Part shown: positions 40,145-51,795 of the stretch, piece by piece
Numbering within the stretch: position 1 is the first letter of the stretch
Layout: each line of letters starts with the position of its first letter
DNA from: Nereocystis luetkeana
Taxonomy: Eukaryota; Sar; Phaeophyceae; Laminariales; Laminariaceae
NCBI GenBank assembly: GCA_031213475.1
Contig: JARUPZ010000007.1
Coordinates: 3,963,586 to 4,027,585 of the forward strand
Direction: 5' to 3'
Length of the DNA: 64,000 bases
Notes under the pieces: generated by a model
Seen by the model: the letters and a program-made list of their open reading frames with translations, nothing else
Told to the model about the DNA's origin: nothing
The model's database searches: none
Translations under genes and position numbers: made by a program

Positions 40145-40227
40145 TACCACTTTGGACGGAAACATAAGGCCCGTTTAGACCGTAACATGAAAACCAAGTG
40201 CTCCTTATATTTTCGTCCAGAGTGTTA
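40145..40227. mobile_element. MITE3 copy next to a nonamer
   Basis: TA-CCACTTTGGACG ... CGTCCAGAGTG-TTA, 83 bp. TACCTGGTA (40137-40145) abuts its left TA. Confidence 0.7.
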
Positions 40228-40559
40228 TGTAGAAAACCTTATTTTACTTCTTTTACTTTAACAATACGAGCTACCAGGTACTGCTGTACGCACTGCTGTA
40301 TAATACCTCTCAGGTAATCTATGAATGCATAACTTCACCCACGTCTTGCGAGTAGGAGCCAAAAGCTACGCGTAAACAGCAGTGTGGGGGAAAAGAAACA
40401 GTCCAAAAAGGGTTTGAAGAGACGCCGCCATGGACGCCTAATACTGCTGTATTATACCTGGTATCTGGTATGATACAACCAAATATATCTTCTAGTGTAT
40501 CAGGATGCCCCCGCCCATCTACTGTAGAAAACAGAACAAATACAACAACGACAACCAAA

Positions 40560-40700
40560 CATCAACCGACGACCAGGTATATATAATACCGAAGGCACAC
40601 TATGAGTAAGATACCAGGTACATCAATAAGATACTATTGATACTATACCTGGTATATAATACCGAAGGCACACTATGAGTAAGATACCAGGTACATCAAT
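40560..40700. repeat. Tandem duplication of 70 bases
   Basis: ATATAATACCGAAGGCACAC then TATGAGTAAGATACCAGGTA and CATCAATAAGATACTA appear twice (40581-40637 and 40653-40709). Confidence 0.85.
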
Positions 40701-41014
40701 AAGATACTACTAATATTAATATCAAGATACCATCATTACCATTTACTGCTGTTGCATACGTACAGCGGTAGTATAAATAGTTGAAGACGGAGGCATGCTA
40801 CGTACAAACAAACTGTAAATACCAGACTACAAAATATCATACAATGTACACATTAATTCATTCATTCATACAATACAACAATACAATACCGGTACGATAC
40901 ACATACCGCCGTGCGTAGAGAACCGGGGTATCACAAAAGATTGCGGAAAATAAGCAAAACAAAGAAAAAAAAAAAAGAAGATACTCCCAAGCATCAAGAA
41001 CAACAACCTCAAGA

Positions 41015-42121
41015 CTAACTCCCTTTGGGGCAGCCGTTAGCGCGAGCCCAGGCAAGCAGAGCGCGGTGCCCCCCCCTGAAAGCATCCCGCCCGATCCGCT
41101 CGTCCCAGGGGCACCCTTCCCGCCTCGCCCACTGGAGCACCTCCAGCCTACCGCCGCGCGCAGCGCCCAGACAGGTACCCGAATCCCACGGACAACCGTT
41201 CCGCCTCGCCCACTGCAGCACCTCGAGGTGCCCGTTTTCCGCGGCGCTCTTGCACGCCCGCTCGTCCCAAGGGCAGCCGTTCTCCCGCGCCCACTTGAGC
41301 ACGTCGAGGTGGCCCCCTTCCGCCGCCCCGATGCACGTCGTCTCGTCCCACGCGCTGCCTATCTCCCGCGCCCACTGCAGCACCCCGAGCTGCCCCCCGA
41401 GGGCGGCCTTCGCGCACGTCCACTCGTCGAGGGGGCAGCGGTTCGTCCGCTGGGCCCAGCGGAGCAGGTGCAGGTGCCCCCGCTCGGCGGCCAGCGCGAG
41501 GGCTCTCGGGGGGCAGCTGCACCCGTTCCGGAGGGCCCACTTGAGCGCCTCCACGTGACCCCCCTTCACGACCGCGGTGCAGACCCTCGTGTCCCAGGTG
41601 TCCCAGGAGCAGCCGGCGCCCTTCGCCCACTGGAGGACGGCGACGTGCCCCCCCTGGAGGGCCCCGAGATACATGATCATGCCCCAGGGGCACCCCTTGA
41701 GGCGAGCCCACTGGAGGAGGTGCAGCTGGCCCCTGAGGGCGGCGAGCCAGAGGGTCCACTCGTCCCAGGGGCAGCCGTGCTCCCGCGCGCACTGCAGCAG
41801 CTGGAGGTCGCCGAGGCGGACGGCCGCGTTGCACACCCCGACCTCGTTCTTCGGGAGGCCGAGGTGCTCGAAGCTGTGCCGCAGCTGGGACGCCGAGGAG
41901 TGGGGGGTCATGTAGCTCGTCAGCTTGGGGCGCTTGTTTCCGTTCCAGGCGTCCCGCCAGGCTCGGGACACCGGGGCGAAAAAGAGGTACTGCCTGTGGT
42001 CGACGAAGTCTGCCACCCGGCAGATGACCGTCGCGTCGTTGGTCAACGACGCCGCCCCCACCGCCGCGTTGTTAGCCGCAGCCGCGGCTGTATCGGGGCG
42101 GGGGAGCGCGGCGTTCCGCAT
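41015..42121 (-). CDS. F-box-like/ankyrin-repeat protein (EsV-1-199 type), 368 aa
   Basis: A single uninterrupted frame from ATG 42121 to TAG 41017, more GC-rich than its surroundings. Residues about 31-60 (ICRVADFVDHRQYLFFAPVS, then RAWRDAWNG) look like the short F-box-like head seen in this family. From about residue 96 there are ten ankyrin-type repeats of 25-30 residues with consensus C-x2-AA-x2-GHL-x-VLQWAR-x2-GCPWDE-x2. The sequence diverges most in repeats 3, 4 and 5 (SCPPRAL, TNRCPLDEW). The gene probably encodes a cytosolic protein-interaction scaffold, possibly a substrate adaptor if the F-box is functional; partners are unknown. Expanded families of such genes are known from brown algae, and similar repeats occur in the phaeovirus EsV-1. 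The C-terminus stops right after the tenth repeat. No intron is needed, and no defect is seen. The plus-strand frames across it are shadows. Confidence 0.88.
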   Translation of the reverse strand: MRNAALPRPDTAAAAANNAAVGAASLTNDATVICRVADFVDHRQYLFFAPVSRAWRDAWNGNKRPKLTSYMTPHSSASQLRHSFEHLGLPKNEVGVCNAAVRLGDLQLLQCAREHGCPWDEWTLWLAALRGQLHLLQWARLKGCPWGMIMYLGALQGGHVAVLQWAKGAGCSWDTWDTRVCTAVVKGGHVEALKWALRNGCSCPPRALALAAERGHLHLLRWAQRTNRCPLDEWTCAKAALGGQLGVLQWAREIGSAWDETTCIGAAEGGHLDVLKWARENGCPWDERACKSAAENGHLEVLQWARRNGCPWDSGTCLGAARGGRLEVLQWARREGCPWDERIGRDAFRGGHRALLAWARANGCPKGS

Positions 42122-43803
42122 GGGTGCGGCCGTAGTTGCACCGCGCAGTCGCGGGAAGTGAGTCGGGGAGATGATCGTGCCGTGCTGGTGTACTGCTGCT
42201 ACGACGCAAGCAGTAGATGGGCTCGATTAATTTTATCAATGGTTCCCTGCGGTTCAGCGCGTGTGTGTACAGTAGTACCCGGCTCCAAGCAGTAGCAGCT
42301 GTACAAGCAGTAGCAGCACGTATGGCAGTAGTAGTGGTATTAATAGTAGGTAAGTAAGGGTGGTCCGCAGTCAGTCGTGGCCTTTTCCGCGTGATCTCTG
42401 GTAGCGAAATCAGTACGACAAGAAAACAGCGAGTCGCCTTATCGCTCTGTTCCTCCTCCTCCTGCTCCCGTTATTGTTGTCGTCGTTCCGCGCGACGGGG
42501 GGTCGGGGGGGGGGGGGGGGGGCGTCATCGTCATCGTGAAAGGAATAATGGATCATGCAGTACGTACGACACATACCTGGCACCAAACACCTCCCGCGTA
42601 AACTATGTACATACCAGGTACGTACCTCGAAGAAGTATGCAATTAATTCGAGCGTCCCGTTGAGGGGGGCATGTAGCATGTATGACACATCCACCGCAAG
42701 CAGAGAGTGCTACGTACCAACACGGCTCCTACCAGGTACCAGGTGCAGCAGGCAGCGAGGAGTTACTACTGTAGCAGGTGGTGCTTGGTACCTCTGGTAG
42801 CCCGGTACTATCAATACGACGTGGATACGTGTACGTACGCAGGTCCGATGGGCGAAGGTCACCAAGTAAGTCGTCGTTGCATTATTTTGTGCCTTCGTTA
42901 CATCACATCATACAACAGTACGCTGGTATATATATGCCACAGCCACAAGAAACTATTAATATTAATAAGTAAAACACAGATAGATCGTGACGCGGAAGAT
43001 GCAGCAGCAGCCTTATGTACAGCAGTACCGGATATTATATATTATCATGTGTGTGGGCACGGCAGGGTGGAAGTGTGGAGTGTGGGCGGGTTGGGTCGGA
43101 CGGGAAAAAAAAAAACGCTACGAGTGCCTACAACTATTAATATTAATAACTGGTACCAGCTACCAGCTATATGGTACGATTCCGAACAAGCACTACGAAT
43201 CAGTGGGCATTTAAATTATCCTACGCTCGTTCTATTCATGTTGTATCTGCTGCTATTTACCTGGTACAACCAGTATACACTTCTCCAAGCATGCAAAGGA
43301 GGAGGAAAAGCGGTGTTGGTGATGGATGCCACTGCTGCTGCTGCTGTTGCCGCTACGATTGCTGGATTGTTGCAATTAATTATTTATTTTACACCAGGTA
43401 CCTTGGTATTTAAATAATCAAAACGTACGTATCTCGTTCTTTTGTTTAATAATAAAGCGGCAACCACCTATTACATAGTCTTCCAAGAAAGACGAGAAAA
43501 CCCACATCAGAAAAAAAAAAAGATCCTATAAAAAGAACACCATACGCGAAATACCTGGGACAAAATACCAGAGGCATGTTTTTATAGGTACCAGGTCTCA
43601 GATCCAGGGTGGTTGTAATGGTACGAGTGCCAACCTGTTGGCTACGGATACCATGGCTGCGAATACCCCATGGCTCAGGCTCTGCTTGCTGGTGAACTCA
43701 CTACTACTGCTTACTCGTACCTGCTTTCTGTTGGTGCTACTTGTAGTCTACCACAGACCAGGTATAATATGAGAAGATGAACGGGCGTGTACAGCAGTTA
43801 TTA
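42122..43803. other. Upstream flank of the ankyrin gene
   Basis: Contains GCAGTAG-type triplet patches, a G18 run (42506-42523) and several nonamers. No promoter element is identified and no gene recognised. Confidence 0.45.
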
Positions 43804-43921
43804 CTATTACGAGGGACCATACCAGGTAGTTAATATGACCAAATATTGTTGATAAAAATGGTTAAATATATAGGTTTTTATCTTCACCATAGGTCCTATT
43901 AACTATGGTCCCCCGTAATAG
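43804..43921 (+). mobile_element. MITE1 copy with a nonamer insertion
   Basis: GACCATAGTTAATA reads GACCATACCAGGTAGTTAATA; both terminal repeats are otherwise intact. Confidence 0.9.
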
Positions 43922-44511
43922 TATCATGTATGTATTGTTTCTGCTGTTTGTTTTATGGTGAGATACGATTTTGCTTACGATGGTGTCGCAATTCTGCGTC
44001 GTCTGTCTCTCAAAGACTGACTGCTGTGGGGAGCTTTCGCAGTTCGTACTATTTTAATACCGCTTCCTTCTCTTCTGTCGGATAATCATTTTTTCCCCAC
44101 AGCCCACTCTGCTGCGCGACGCTCATCGCCCTGAGATGATGATGCATGATGATGATGAGACCACAAACCGAACAAAAAAAAGCAGTAACATATTTGAGTA
44201 ATCGTACATACCTGGCTGCTGGTACCCCTTACGAGCCTAGGGAGAGCGGTGCACATCAACGGTGGGAGGTTGGAACAATATATATGTGTATGTGCACCTT
44301 CTCCCAACACACACAGCACAGAGCGACGTGTCTTGGTTGTGCAGCATACAGCGGAGGCGGAGGCAGGAAGCGTTCACAAAGTGAAACTGCAAGCAGCGGC
44401 GCCAGCAGCACGCACGAGAGTTCACACACCAAGCATATTCACAGAAAAAAAGTACGTGCATCCATGCATGTGGTACGTTTCGTAAATTCGTAAATTCGGT
44501 CGCTTCGAACT

Positions 44512-44516
44512 ACAGC

Positions 44517-44582
<66 letters not shown>
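44512..44582. repeat. (GTA)n microsatellite
   Basis: About 23 perfect GTA triplets. Confidence 0.98.
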
Positions 44583-44583
<1 letters not shown>

Positions 44584-46236
44584 AGTGCGCTTTGTTGAAA
44601 TGAAATCATGTTTTCACAGGCTGCTGTGCTCTCTGCTGGTGCTGGTGCCTTGACCCCTCCTGTGTGAAGCATCTCGTCACTGCTGCCGCCCGAGCGACTG
44701 CGCATACACACGCTGTGCCAACAACGCCGACGCCGTGCGCAGGGCAAAGCTGCCTGCTGCGGCGCGAGAATCCTGTGCCGTACGTACGGAATGCCAGAGG
44801 TCGTTGAGAATGGCGTTGCGATTCTATCTCTCAGGAGGGCCTAGGCCTCTGATGAGCTCTGAGACTGCCGCTGTGGCAAAAGACGATCACAGAGTTCACA
44901 AAAGAGAAATTCTCAAGCATCCACTTACTTGGTCAACGTCGACCAGCGCGCGCCAGACGGACCACAACGACCACCCGCAACAAGAGCCTCGGCATACACA
45001 GCAACTGTGTGGAGAGGCAGGTGTCGTGGCTCTCCGTCGCAGGAAGGCTGGGGGGCTGAGGAGAGGGTGGGCGTTCAGGGTTCGGCGCTTGCGAAGTGGG
45101 GAGGGTGCGGCGAAACCCGATACACTTGTGGGAAAAAATAATTGCGAAAACAAATGTTGTGATGTGACACAACAAATTCCACGCACGAAAATTAAAAAAT
45201 TATTTGTTTCTCTTTTTACGAAAATTGGGCTGTTCTCGTTTCATTTTCGGAGGCGTGCAGCATGCGGTCTCAGGGGAAGGAACGATGGTTGCACGAGCCA
45301 CATGCCACATACTCGTACATGTTGGTAGTGTGTTTGCTTGTCGTCAGATCCAGATCATACAGCAGACAGACCTATGCATGTCATTTAGAGCCGGGCTCTG
45401 CTTCGCCCCCCCCCCCCGCTCCCTTCCCCTCCGTGATTTTATGCACTGCTTGGGGCATAACAACCAGTATTAATAGTACCAAACGATCGGGCGATAGCTG
45501 ACTTGCCCCGTGAAAAAGATAGGAGCGGGGGCAAAGCAGAGAAGGAGACCAAACACATACCTGGCACGTACTCGTATCAGGATTTCAGAATTTTCTGGAT
45601 CTTGAACCGTTGCGTATATATGTGTCGGCGGCAGCTTTCAGCCCGTTTTGCCTTCTGAGGGGGGAGGGGGCGCAGAAAGAAGAGACAGAGAGGAGGGGAC
45701 ACGGTGAGCGATAAAATGAGTGTGTTTTGGGAAGTAAGTGCAGACCACGCGGCGAATGCTCCCACCATGCTTACTGGGGGATGTATGTCCACACGGTTGC
45801 TTTGGGAGAGTAGAGCATGAGAACTCTCGTTGAGCATCACCTCTCCACCGAAACAAGGCGTTTTGTTTTATGTACGAGCCGGTCGACGTATCACAGCAAA
45901 AGAGAAAGAGGGGGTCTTTTTTTTTAGACCATCATCATGATCGCACATCCATCCGTGTTTTGTTCGAGCTTGGAGACCAAAAGACCTCTCTCATCTACCA
46001 GTATAAATAAGTAGAAGACCACGACCGACCATCAAAGACCAGAGATCAGAGATCAGTAGGGCTGAGCACTGACTGACTGACTCAGCCAGTCAGTAGCGAT
46101 TATACTGCTGTTCTTGTTGCGGTGGTCAACATCAATCAGTACAACAATCCCGAGCGTCTCGTGCCGTCGGCGCCAAGTGTATATTACAGTAGTAGTAGAA
46201 ACCGAGTGTCGAGGTAGAGGAATGCAAAGCAGGGCC
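44583..46236. other. Long stretch without recognised gene
   Basis: An open plus-strand frame at 44735-45328 (197 codons) begins with GTG, has no family similarity and ends in low-complexity residues, so it is not called a gene. No repeats of the listed families. Confidence 0.4.
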
Positions 46237-46354
46237 TATTACGGGGGACCATAGTAAATAGGACCGAATATTTCTAATAAAAAAATCGAAATATACCTGG
46301 TATAGTTTTTTTTGTGTGTACCGTAGGTCCTATTTAATATGGTCCCCCGTAATA
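46237..46354 (+). mobile_element. MITE1 copy with a nonamer insertion
   Basis: AAATATATAGGTTTTT reads AAATATACCTGGTATAGTTTTT. Confidence 0.9.
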
Positions 46355-46599
46355 TCTGAACTGACTACTCCTAGGAAGGTAGCTTCTCTTGTTCAGGAGA
46401 TTTCTTTTTGTGTTGTCGTATGATGGGAGAGAAAAGGGGGTTGAGAGTGATTCGATAGGGGCTTGATTCAAGGCATCAAGCTCACTCTGCTCTTATTCTA
46501 TTAATCCGCTAAACGGGTGAAGACACCTGTCCGAGGAACTTCCTCGGGTGCTTGTCTACTCTTTTCTCCTATCGGCTATACTAACCATCATTACTATAC

Positions 46600-46795
46600 T
46601 TGCCATCGGACAATGTGCAGCATGAGCTTCGATGTGTTTCAAAATCCCCGGAAACAAAGAAAACCTACGAGTTTGCGCAAGGTCTATCTACCTTCCATAC
46701 CTACGTTCTATCCTTTATCTACGATCCTATATTTATTTGTTGTCTTCGCTCCCTCCTCCATCTCAGTATGTAGTACTCTTTACGTTCTATTCTTA
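46600..46795 (+). repeat. R3 repeat copy
   Basis: CTTGCCATCGGACAATGTGC ... CCGGAAACAAAGAAAACC ... AAGGTCTATCTACCTTCC, parallel to 16.63 kb. Confidence 0.65.
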
Positions 46796-46839
46796 AATCC
46801 GACCAGTACCTGGTAAGTCGCATCCAAGCTCCATCCCCA

Positions 46840-46980
46840 CGCCATCGGTGTGGGTCTGCCATCCCCCCACCCCCCTGCTCCGTCCCGGCATAGTAGGTGA
46901 TGCGAGGGTCTATGGTCATACGACTACGGCCATGCATGATACCGAGTACATCTCTCCTATCGAGTACACCCCCCCCCCCT
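46840..46980 (+). mobile_element. SINE2 3' fragment
   Basis: CTCCGTCCCGGCAT, GCGAGGGTCTATGGTCATAC, CTCTCCTATCGAGTACACC and a C11 run. Confidence 0.8.
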
Positions 46981-47439
46981 GCTCCTTCTCGATTCCTGTC
47001 GAGTTTGAACCATTGTACTGCAAAGAAACTTCAGATCCCCGGGAATACTCTTACGTAGGGTATTCAGTATTCAGGGCTTTGTTTGTACGGGCTATCTCAT
47101 AACTACTTCGATAACCCGATACTATATCATACCACAAATAACACTTCTGGCCGATGGATTGCAGCAGCAGTGTGTAATATTATAGTGGCCACGCTGAGCC
47201 AATCGGCCTCCCCCGGCTGGTGAGGGGGTGGTGCTGGAGGGCGCCGTAGGAGGTATGAGGCCAAACAAACACCAGGCACATAACTGATACACGTTTGTTT
47301 TCGCCTCATTTCCCATCATAATAACCAGGATTAATTCTTGGTCGCGGGTGATTGCAGTCATCGTCACAGAAAAAAATACAAGAATATCAAGAAGAAGGGA
47401 TGCAGCACGTGGCGATGATGTGACGATGTTCCTTTCTCC

Positions 47440-47660
47440 TCTCTCCTCCCTCTTCCCGACTCGCAAACGCATTTGGTGGGTTTCCGTACTTAATTTTGGC
47501 GTGCTTCTTTGACGTGCTGAAGAAAAAAAAGCTTGTGAGACTCTAAACATATACTGGCGACTCCCGACTCCCAAACGCATTTGGTGGGTTTCCGTACTAT
47601 ATCATGGCGTGTTTCTTTGACGTACTGAACAAAAAACTGCTGGTGAATATACTGGCCGAC
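47440..47660. repeat. Tandem duplication of about 108 bases
   Basis: CTTCCCGACTCGCAAACGCA/CTCCCGACTCCCAAACGCA followed by TTTGGTGGGTTTCCGTACT and GGCGTG-TTCTTTGACGT in both units. Confidence 0.8.
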
Positions 47661-47729
47661 TCAATCAGTAGATTACTACCACCAGTACTGCAGTATATTA
47701 CTACTACCGTCAGTACATATACCAGGTAG

Positions 47730-48840
47730 GTACTGTGTCAGCGCCCAGCCCTAGATATCAGAGAGCAGATAATCAGAGAAAAAATGTACCACAGTGGTAT
47801 ACCTGTATATGTCTGCGAAACGTTCAGCAGTATGTGACAGAAAATAAAAGCAATCCTCATTTTCCCGTCATCTGTCGGGACACATGATGAGAGTTGACAG
47901 AGCCCACAATAGTCGAGAAACCTCAGAATAAAAAACAAAACAAAACAAAACAAAAAGAAAATCCGGTCTGGTCTTCGGGTGGATGTCTTTGCCCAAACCT
48001 GCCTGTCGTGGATGTCTCGTCTGTCTCCCTCCGCCGCCGCCCTTCGGCTTCTTCACTGAAACATAATGTCTGTGTAGCTCGTGCAAAACCGTGGCTCGCC
48101 TCGTCTCTTTCGTGAAGAACAGGAAGGAAGTCCTTGCGAGCGCGCGAAAGGACTTACTATCGATATTCATAAGTGCTGCCACCGTTGTCCCGTGCTATCG
48201 TGCTGCCAATAATACCGCTACCACCGCGATCGCTCATGAAACAAATTACGAATCAATGCATACCTGTACAGACTATACGGCAGTGAATGTAGAGATATAT
48301 AAACCAGTAGGCACCTGGTGTGGTATGCCAGTATACCGCACAAACGAGATAGTATACCACACAAACAAGCAGCGCGTATAAACCGGTATATAACTGCCGA
48401 CCTTCAGACTACGTACAGCGTATCTATCTATACCCATTGCTCGTGCAGCGGAGTCAGTACGGCTACACTGCAGGACCACAGCCTGCGGAACAACTCGGTC
48501 CCATATCGATGGGCCATTGCGGTCCAGAAGTGTACGGCAGGGATCCGCACGAACACGGCTGAGATGTTGGATACCCGTGACACGGCACAAACTCACCCCC
48601 GCCGGCGGCGGCCAGAAGCCTAGCTTCTCTTGGATGCGCATGCAGCGAGAAAATATGGGAGGGAGGGGGGGGGCATAATGGAGATCAGGCATGGAAGACC
48701 TGCATACACGCCCGTTCGAAAGCCCCATAGCTTTTCTTTGGCGCGCATACAACAATCATACAGGGTGGGGGGGGGGGGGGCAGTCGTCGCAAGCATGACG
48801 GGCCTGTTCGAGGACCTACCTGGATATCACCTCAGGTGCC
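47730..48840. other. Stretch without recognised gene
   Basis: Mixed sequence; G13 run at 48768-48780. No intron-exon pattern found. Confidence 0.4.
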
Positions 48841-48847
48841 GCTAGCA

Positions 48848-49440
48848 CCAGTCAACACCATCATCACCAACACAAACACAAACACCAACACCAACACTAA
48901 CACTAACACTAAAACCAGCACCAACACCAACATCCACACCCACCCACACCGGTACCAACACCAACACCCACACCAACACCAACACCCACACCAATACACC
49001 AATACCAACACCCACGTCAACACCCACACCCACACCAACACCACCACCACCACCACCACCACTAACACCAACACCAATATCCCCTCCCACACCCACACCC
49101 ACATCAACATCAACACCAACACCAACACCAACACCAACACCAACACCAACACCAACACCAACACTAACACCAACACCAACACCCACTCCCATACCCAGAC
49201 CGGCACCAAACCAACACCCACACCAATACTAACACCAATACCAACACCAATACCAACACCAACACCGACACCACCAAAACCAACACCAACACCAACACCA
49301 ACACTACCGAAACCACCACCAACACCATCACCACCAACAACACCACCACCAACACCACCACCACCAACACCACCAACACCAACACCACCACCAACACCAC
49401 CAACACCAACACCAACACCAACATCATCACCGAAACCAGA
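48848..49440. repeat. (ACCAAC)n minisatellite
   Basis: About 590 bases of ACCAAC/ACCCAC/ACCACC hexamer variants. Open in several frames on both strands, but only as Thr-Asn or Val-Gly repeats. Confidence 0.97.
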
Positions 49441-49624
49441 ACCAACCCATATGCAATACCATGGTATACTCGTAGCTCAAATCAAGCCGAGGGGGGCCAT
49501 GCCGTTGCCTGTGCACCAATCAATTCATGTCAATGAAGATTCACAGGTGGCGAAGGCACCGCGGCAGGAAAACCGACATCGGCTTCTCGCTATGCTTACA
49601 GTGAGGCCGATGGTGACAATGTTT

Positions 49625-49790
49625 CACACCGCGGACAGGTCGTGATCTATCTATTTGATCTGTCCTCAGCGGATCATCTAGTTCCTCTTCTGCCGCTGTG
49701 AGAGGTTGCGGAGGAACTGCAAGATAGTACACATCTTACCACCCAGAAAACATGTGCTATCAATAGACCACGCAGGTTATGCGGGTCCCA
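49625..49790. repeat. R5 repeat, copy 2
   Basis: Shares ordered blocks with 13128-13300 (GGACAGGTCGTGATCTAT, CATCTAGTTCCTCT, GAGAGGTTG). Confidence 0.55.
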
Positions 49791-50182
49791 CTCGTCAACA
49801 TCGGCTAGAAAATTCAAGATCGGAAATCGACACATCTGTCTTCAAATATCTACTGCTGTAGATCGCGACGACGATTGGGAATCGATAATCTGTTTGGGGT
49901 GTGTAGTGTTTCCTCGGGTAATGCTGCGATTGGGCTGGCGTGTCGTTGCCAGCAAAAACGATGCTACTTTTAGTTCGAAGTATAGGGTGATCACACACAC
50001 AGCCTGCAAAGATTAGTTTCGACGAAATCCTCGATCTCGCAGTACTCGTAGTTGCTTTTTCTGTTTCATTTTTCAAATATATATGTCTGAGACCACGGGG
50101 TGACACCTTGACTATAGCCACCACCTCCCTCCCCCTACACACGGGCTAGATTTCAGGGAAATGGGCTAATAAATTTGAGAAC

Positions 50183-50405
50183 ATCATTATCATCGCCATC
50201 ATCATCATCGTCGTCATCCTCATCATGGTCGTCGTTATCCTCGCCATCCTCATCATCCTCATCCTCATCATCCCTCATCCTCGTCCATCATCATCATCAC
50301 CACCATCATCGCCATCGTCATCATCATCATCCTCATCATCATCGTCATCTCATCCCCATCATCATCATCATCCTCATCATCATCGTCATCTCATCCCCAT
50401 CATCG

Positions 50406-50439
<34 letters not shown>

Positions 50440-50440
50440 T
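50183..50440. repeat. (CAT)n array
   Basis: About 85 CAT/CGT/CCT triplets, the last block a nearly perfect (CAT)12. Confidence 0.97.
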
Positions 50441-50570
50441 CCACGAGCGGGCACAGATAACAAGAACCAGAACCCACGATGGACCCAATTGGCAGGTATT
50501 CCCCCTGCAGTATGTTCACAACAGCGTATTTAGTCTTCACTACCAGAATCTCCCGGGGAAAGTGGTGTAT

Positions 50571-50666
50571 TTAACCCTTTTAGGACCGCAGTCCCGTTTT
50601 GGGGACAAACTGCTTGGAATTTGACTGGATTGTCCCCAAAATGGGCTCGCGGTTCTAAAAGGGTTA
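50571..50666. mobile_element. MITE2 copy (well preserved)
   Basis: TTAACCCTTTTAGGACCGCA ... CGCGGTTCTAAAAGGGTTAA: TTAA duplication and 17-base-plus terminal inverted repeats. The CCCTTTTAG terminus is of the piggyBac CCC type. Confidence 0.9.
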
Positions 50667-50762
50667 AGGCCAACAGAGACCTTGATGCGCCCGAAAGGAC
50701 TGCTATTCTCCTACTTCGTGTAAAGTACGAAGCACCATTGGCCATATACCGTAGTACCGTTA

Positions 50763-51500
50763 AGAAGGCCGTTGAGTGCACACAGGGGGGGGGATGCGAT
50801 CGTTTTTCAGCGCTCCTTTTTTTTCTCGACAACAGAGTGGCGAAGGGGCTCACGTCGAACATGATAATAAGGTGTTTTAGGAAACGTCTGGTCGAGGTAG
50901 AGAGGTCTCTTCCGAATCTGCCCTGTTCGACTTAAAAGACGGTCGCTGGAAAGTGTTTTCGGAAACATCTGGTCGAGGTAGAGAGGCCTTTTCCGAAACC
51001 GTCATGTTCGACTTTACAGACGAACATTGTAAGGTGTTTTCGGAATCATCTGGCCGAGGTGGAGGCCTCTTCCGAAACCGTCATGTTCGACTTTAAAGTC
51101 AAACATGATGGTATTTTCGGAAACATGTGGTTGAGGTAGAGGCCTCTTCCGAAACCGTCATGTTCGACTTTACAGACGAACATTGTAAGGTGTTTTCGGA
51201 AACATCTGGTCGAGGTAGAGAGGCCTCTTCCGAATCTGCCATGTTCGACTTTAAAGTCAAACATGAAGGTATTTTCGGAAGCATGTGGCTGAGGTAGAGG
51301 CCTCTTCCGAACCTGTCATGTTCGATTGATTGTAAAAACGAACATTGTAAGGTGTTTTCGGGAAGATCTGGTCGAGGTAGAGGCCTCTTCCGAAACTGTC
51401 ATGTTCGACTGTTAGCGCCCACTTTTCCAGTCGTCGGAAAAAAAACGACCGTTGAAAAACAATCGTACCTCTCCCTGTGTGCACACTCAACGCTCTTTTT
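50763..51500. mobile_element. Long-arm foldback element with a minisatellite core
   Basis: The left arm (50763-50835: CGTTGAGTGCACACAGGG, GCGATCGTTTTTCA) pairs with the right arm (51425-51500: TGTGTGCACACTCAACG and TGAAAAACAATCG). Between them are seven units of about 80 bases carrying GGTGTTTTCGGAAACATCTG, GAGGTAGAGGCCTCTTCCGA and CATGTTCGACTTTA. No transposase frame. Confidence 0.75.
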
Positions 51501-51589
51501 TCTTTTGTCTGTAACGTAGGCTCCAACCTTCTGGAATGGATAAAAATTAACAATATCCACGGGAAAACAAAAACGGAAAATAGTCACGT

Positions 51590-51795
51590 ATATATGACTA
51601 CGATATGTATGTAAATATATATTCTCGTATATATATAGCTGGTATATATTTGTATGATACCACTCCTTTACACTATAACCGCCTCCTAGTCGCGTAGATA
51701 TGATAACGATATGTGTGTATATATATGTATACCTGGTATATATATTTGTATGCTACCCCTCCTATACACTATAACCGCCTCCTCTTCGTTTCGGT
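51590..51795. repeat. Tandem duplication of about 110 bases
   Basis: ATGA-ACGATATGT, TATATATTTGTATG and ACACTATAACCGCCTCCT occur twice. The second unit contains TATACCTGGTATATA where the first has TATAGCTGGTATATA, so this is not a clean filled/empty pair. Confidence 0.75.

Noticed and set aside
41066-42295. 409-codon plus-strand frame
   Set aside because: It is the antisense of the ankyrin gene; GC-rich repeats leave several frames open and only the minus strand gives ankyrin motifs.
44735-45328. 197-codon plus-strand frame
   Set aside because: Starts at GTG, no ATG near the start, no recognisable domain or splice support.
48836-49645. Thr-Asn-rich 269-codon protein
   Set aside because: Product of the ACCAAC minisatellite, with equal open frames on the other strand.
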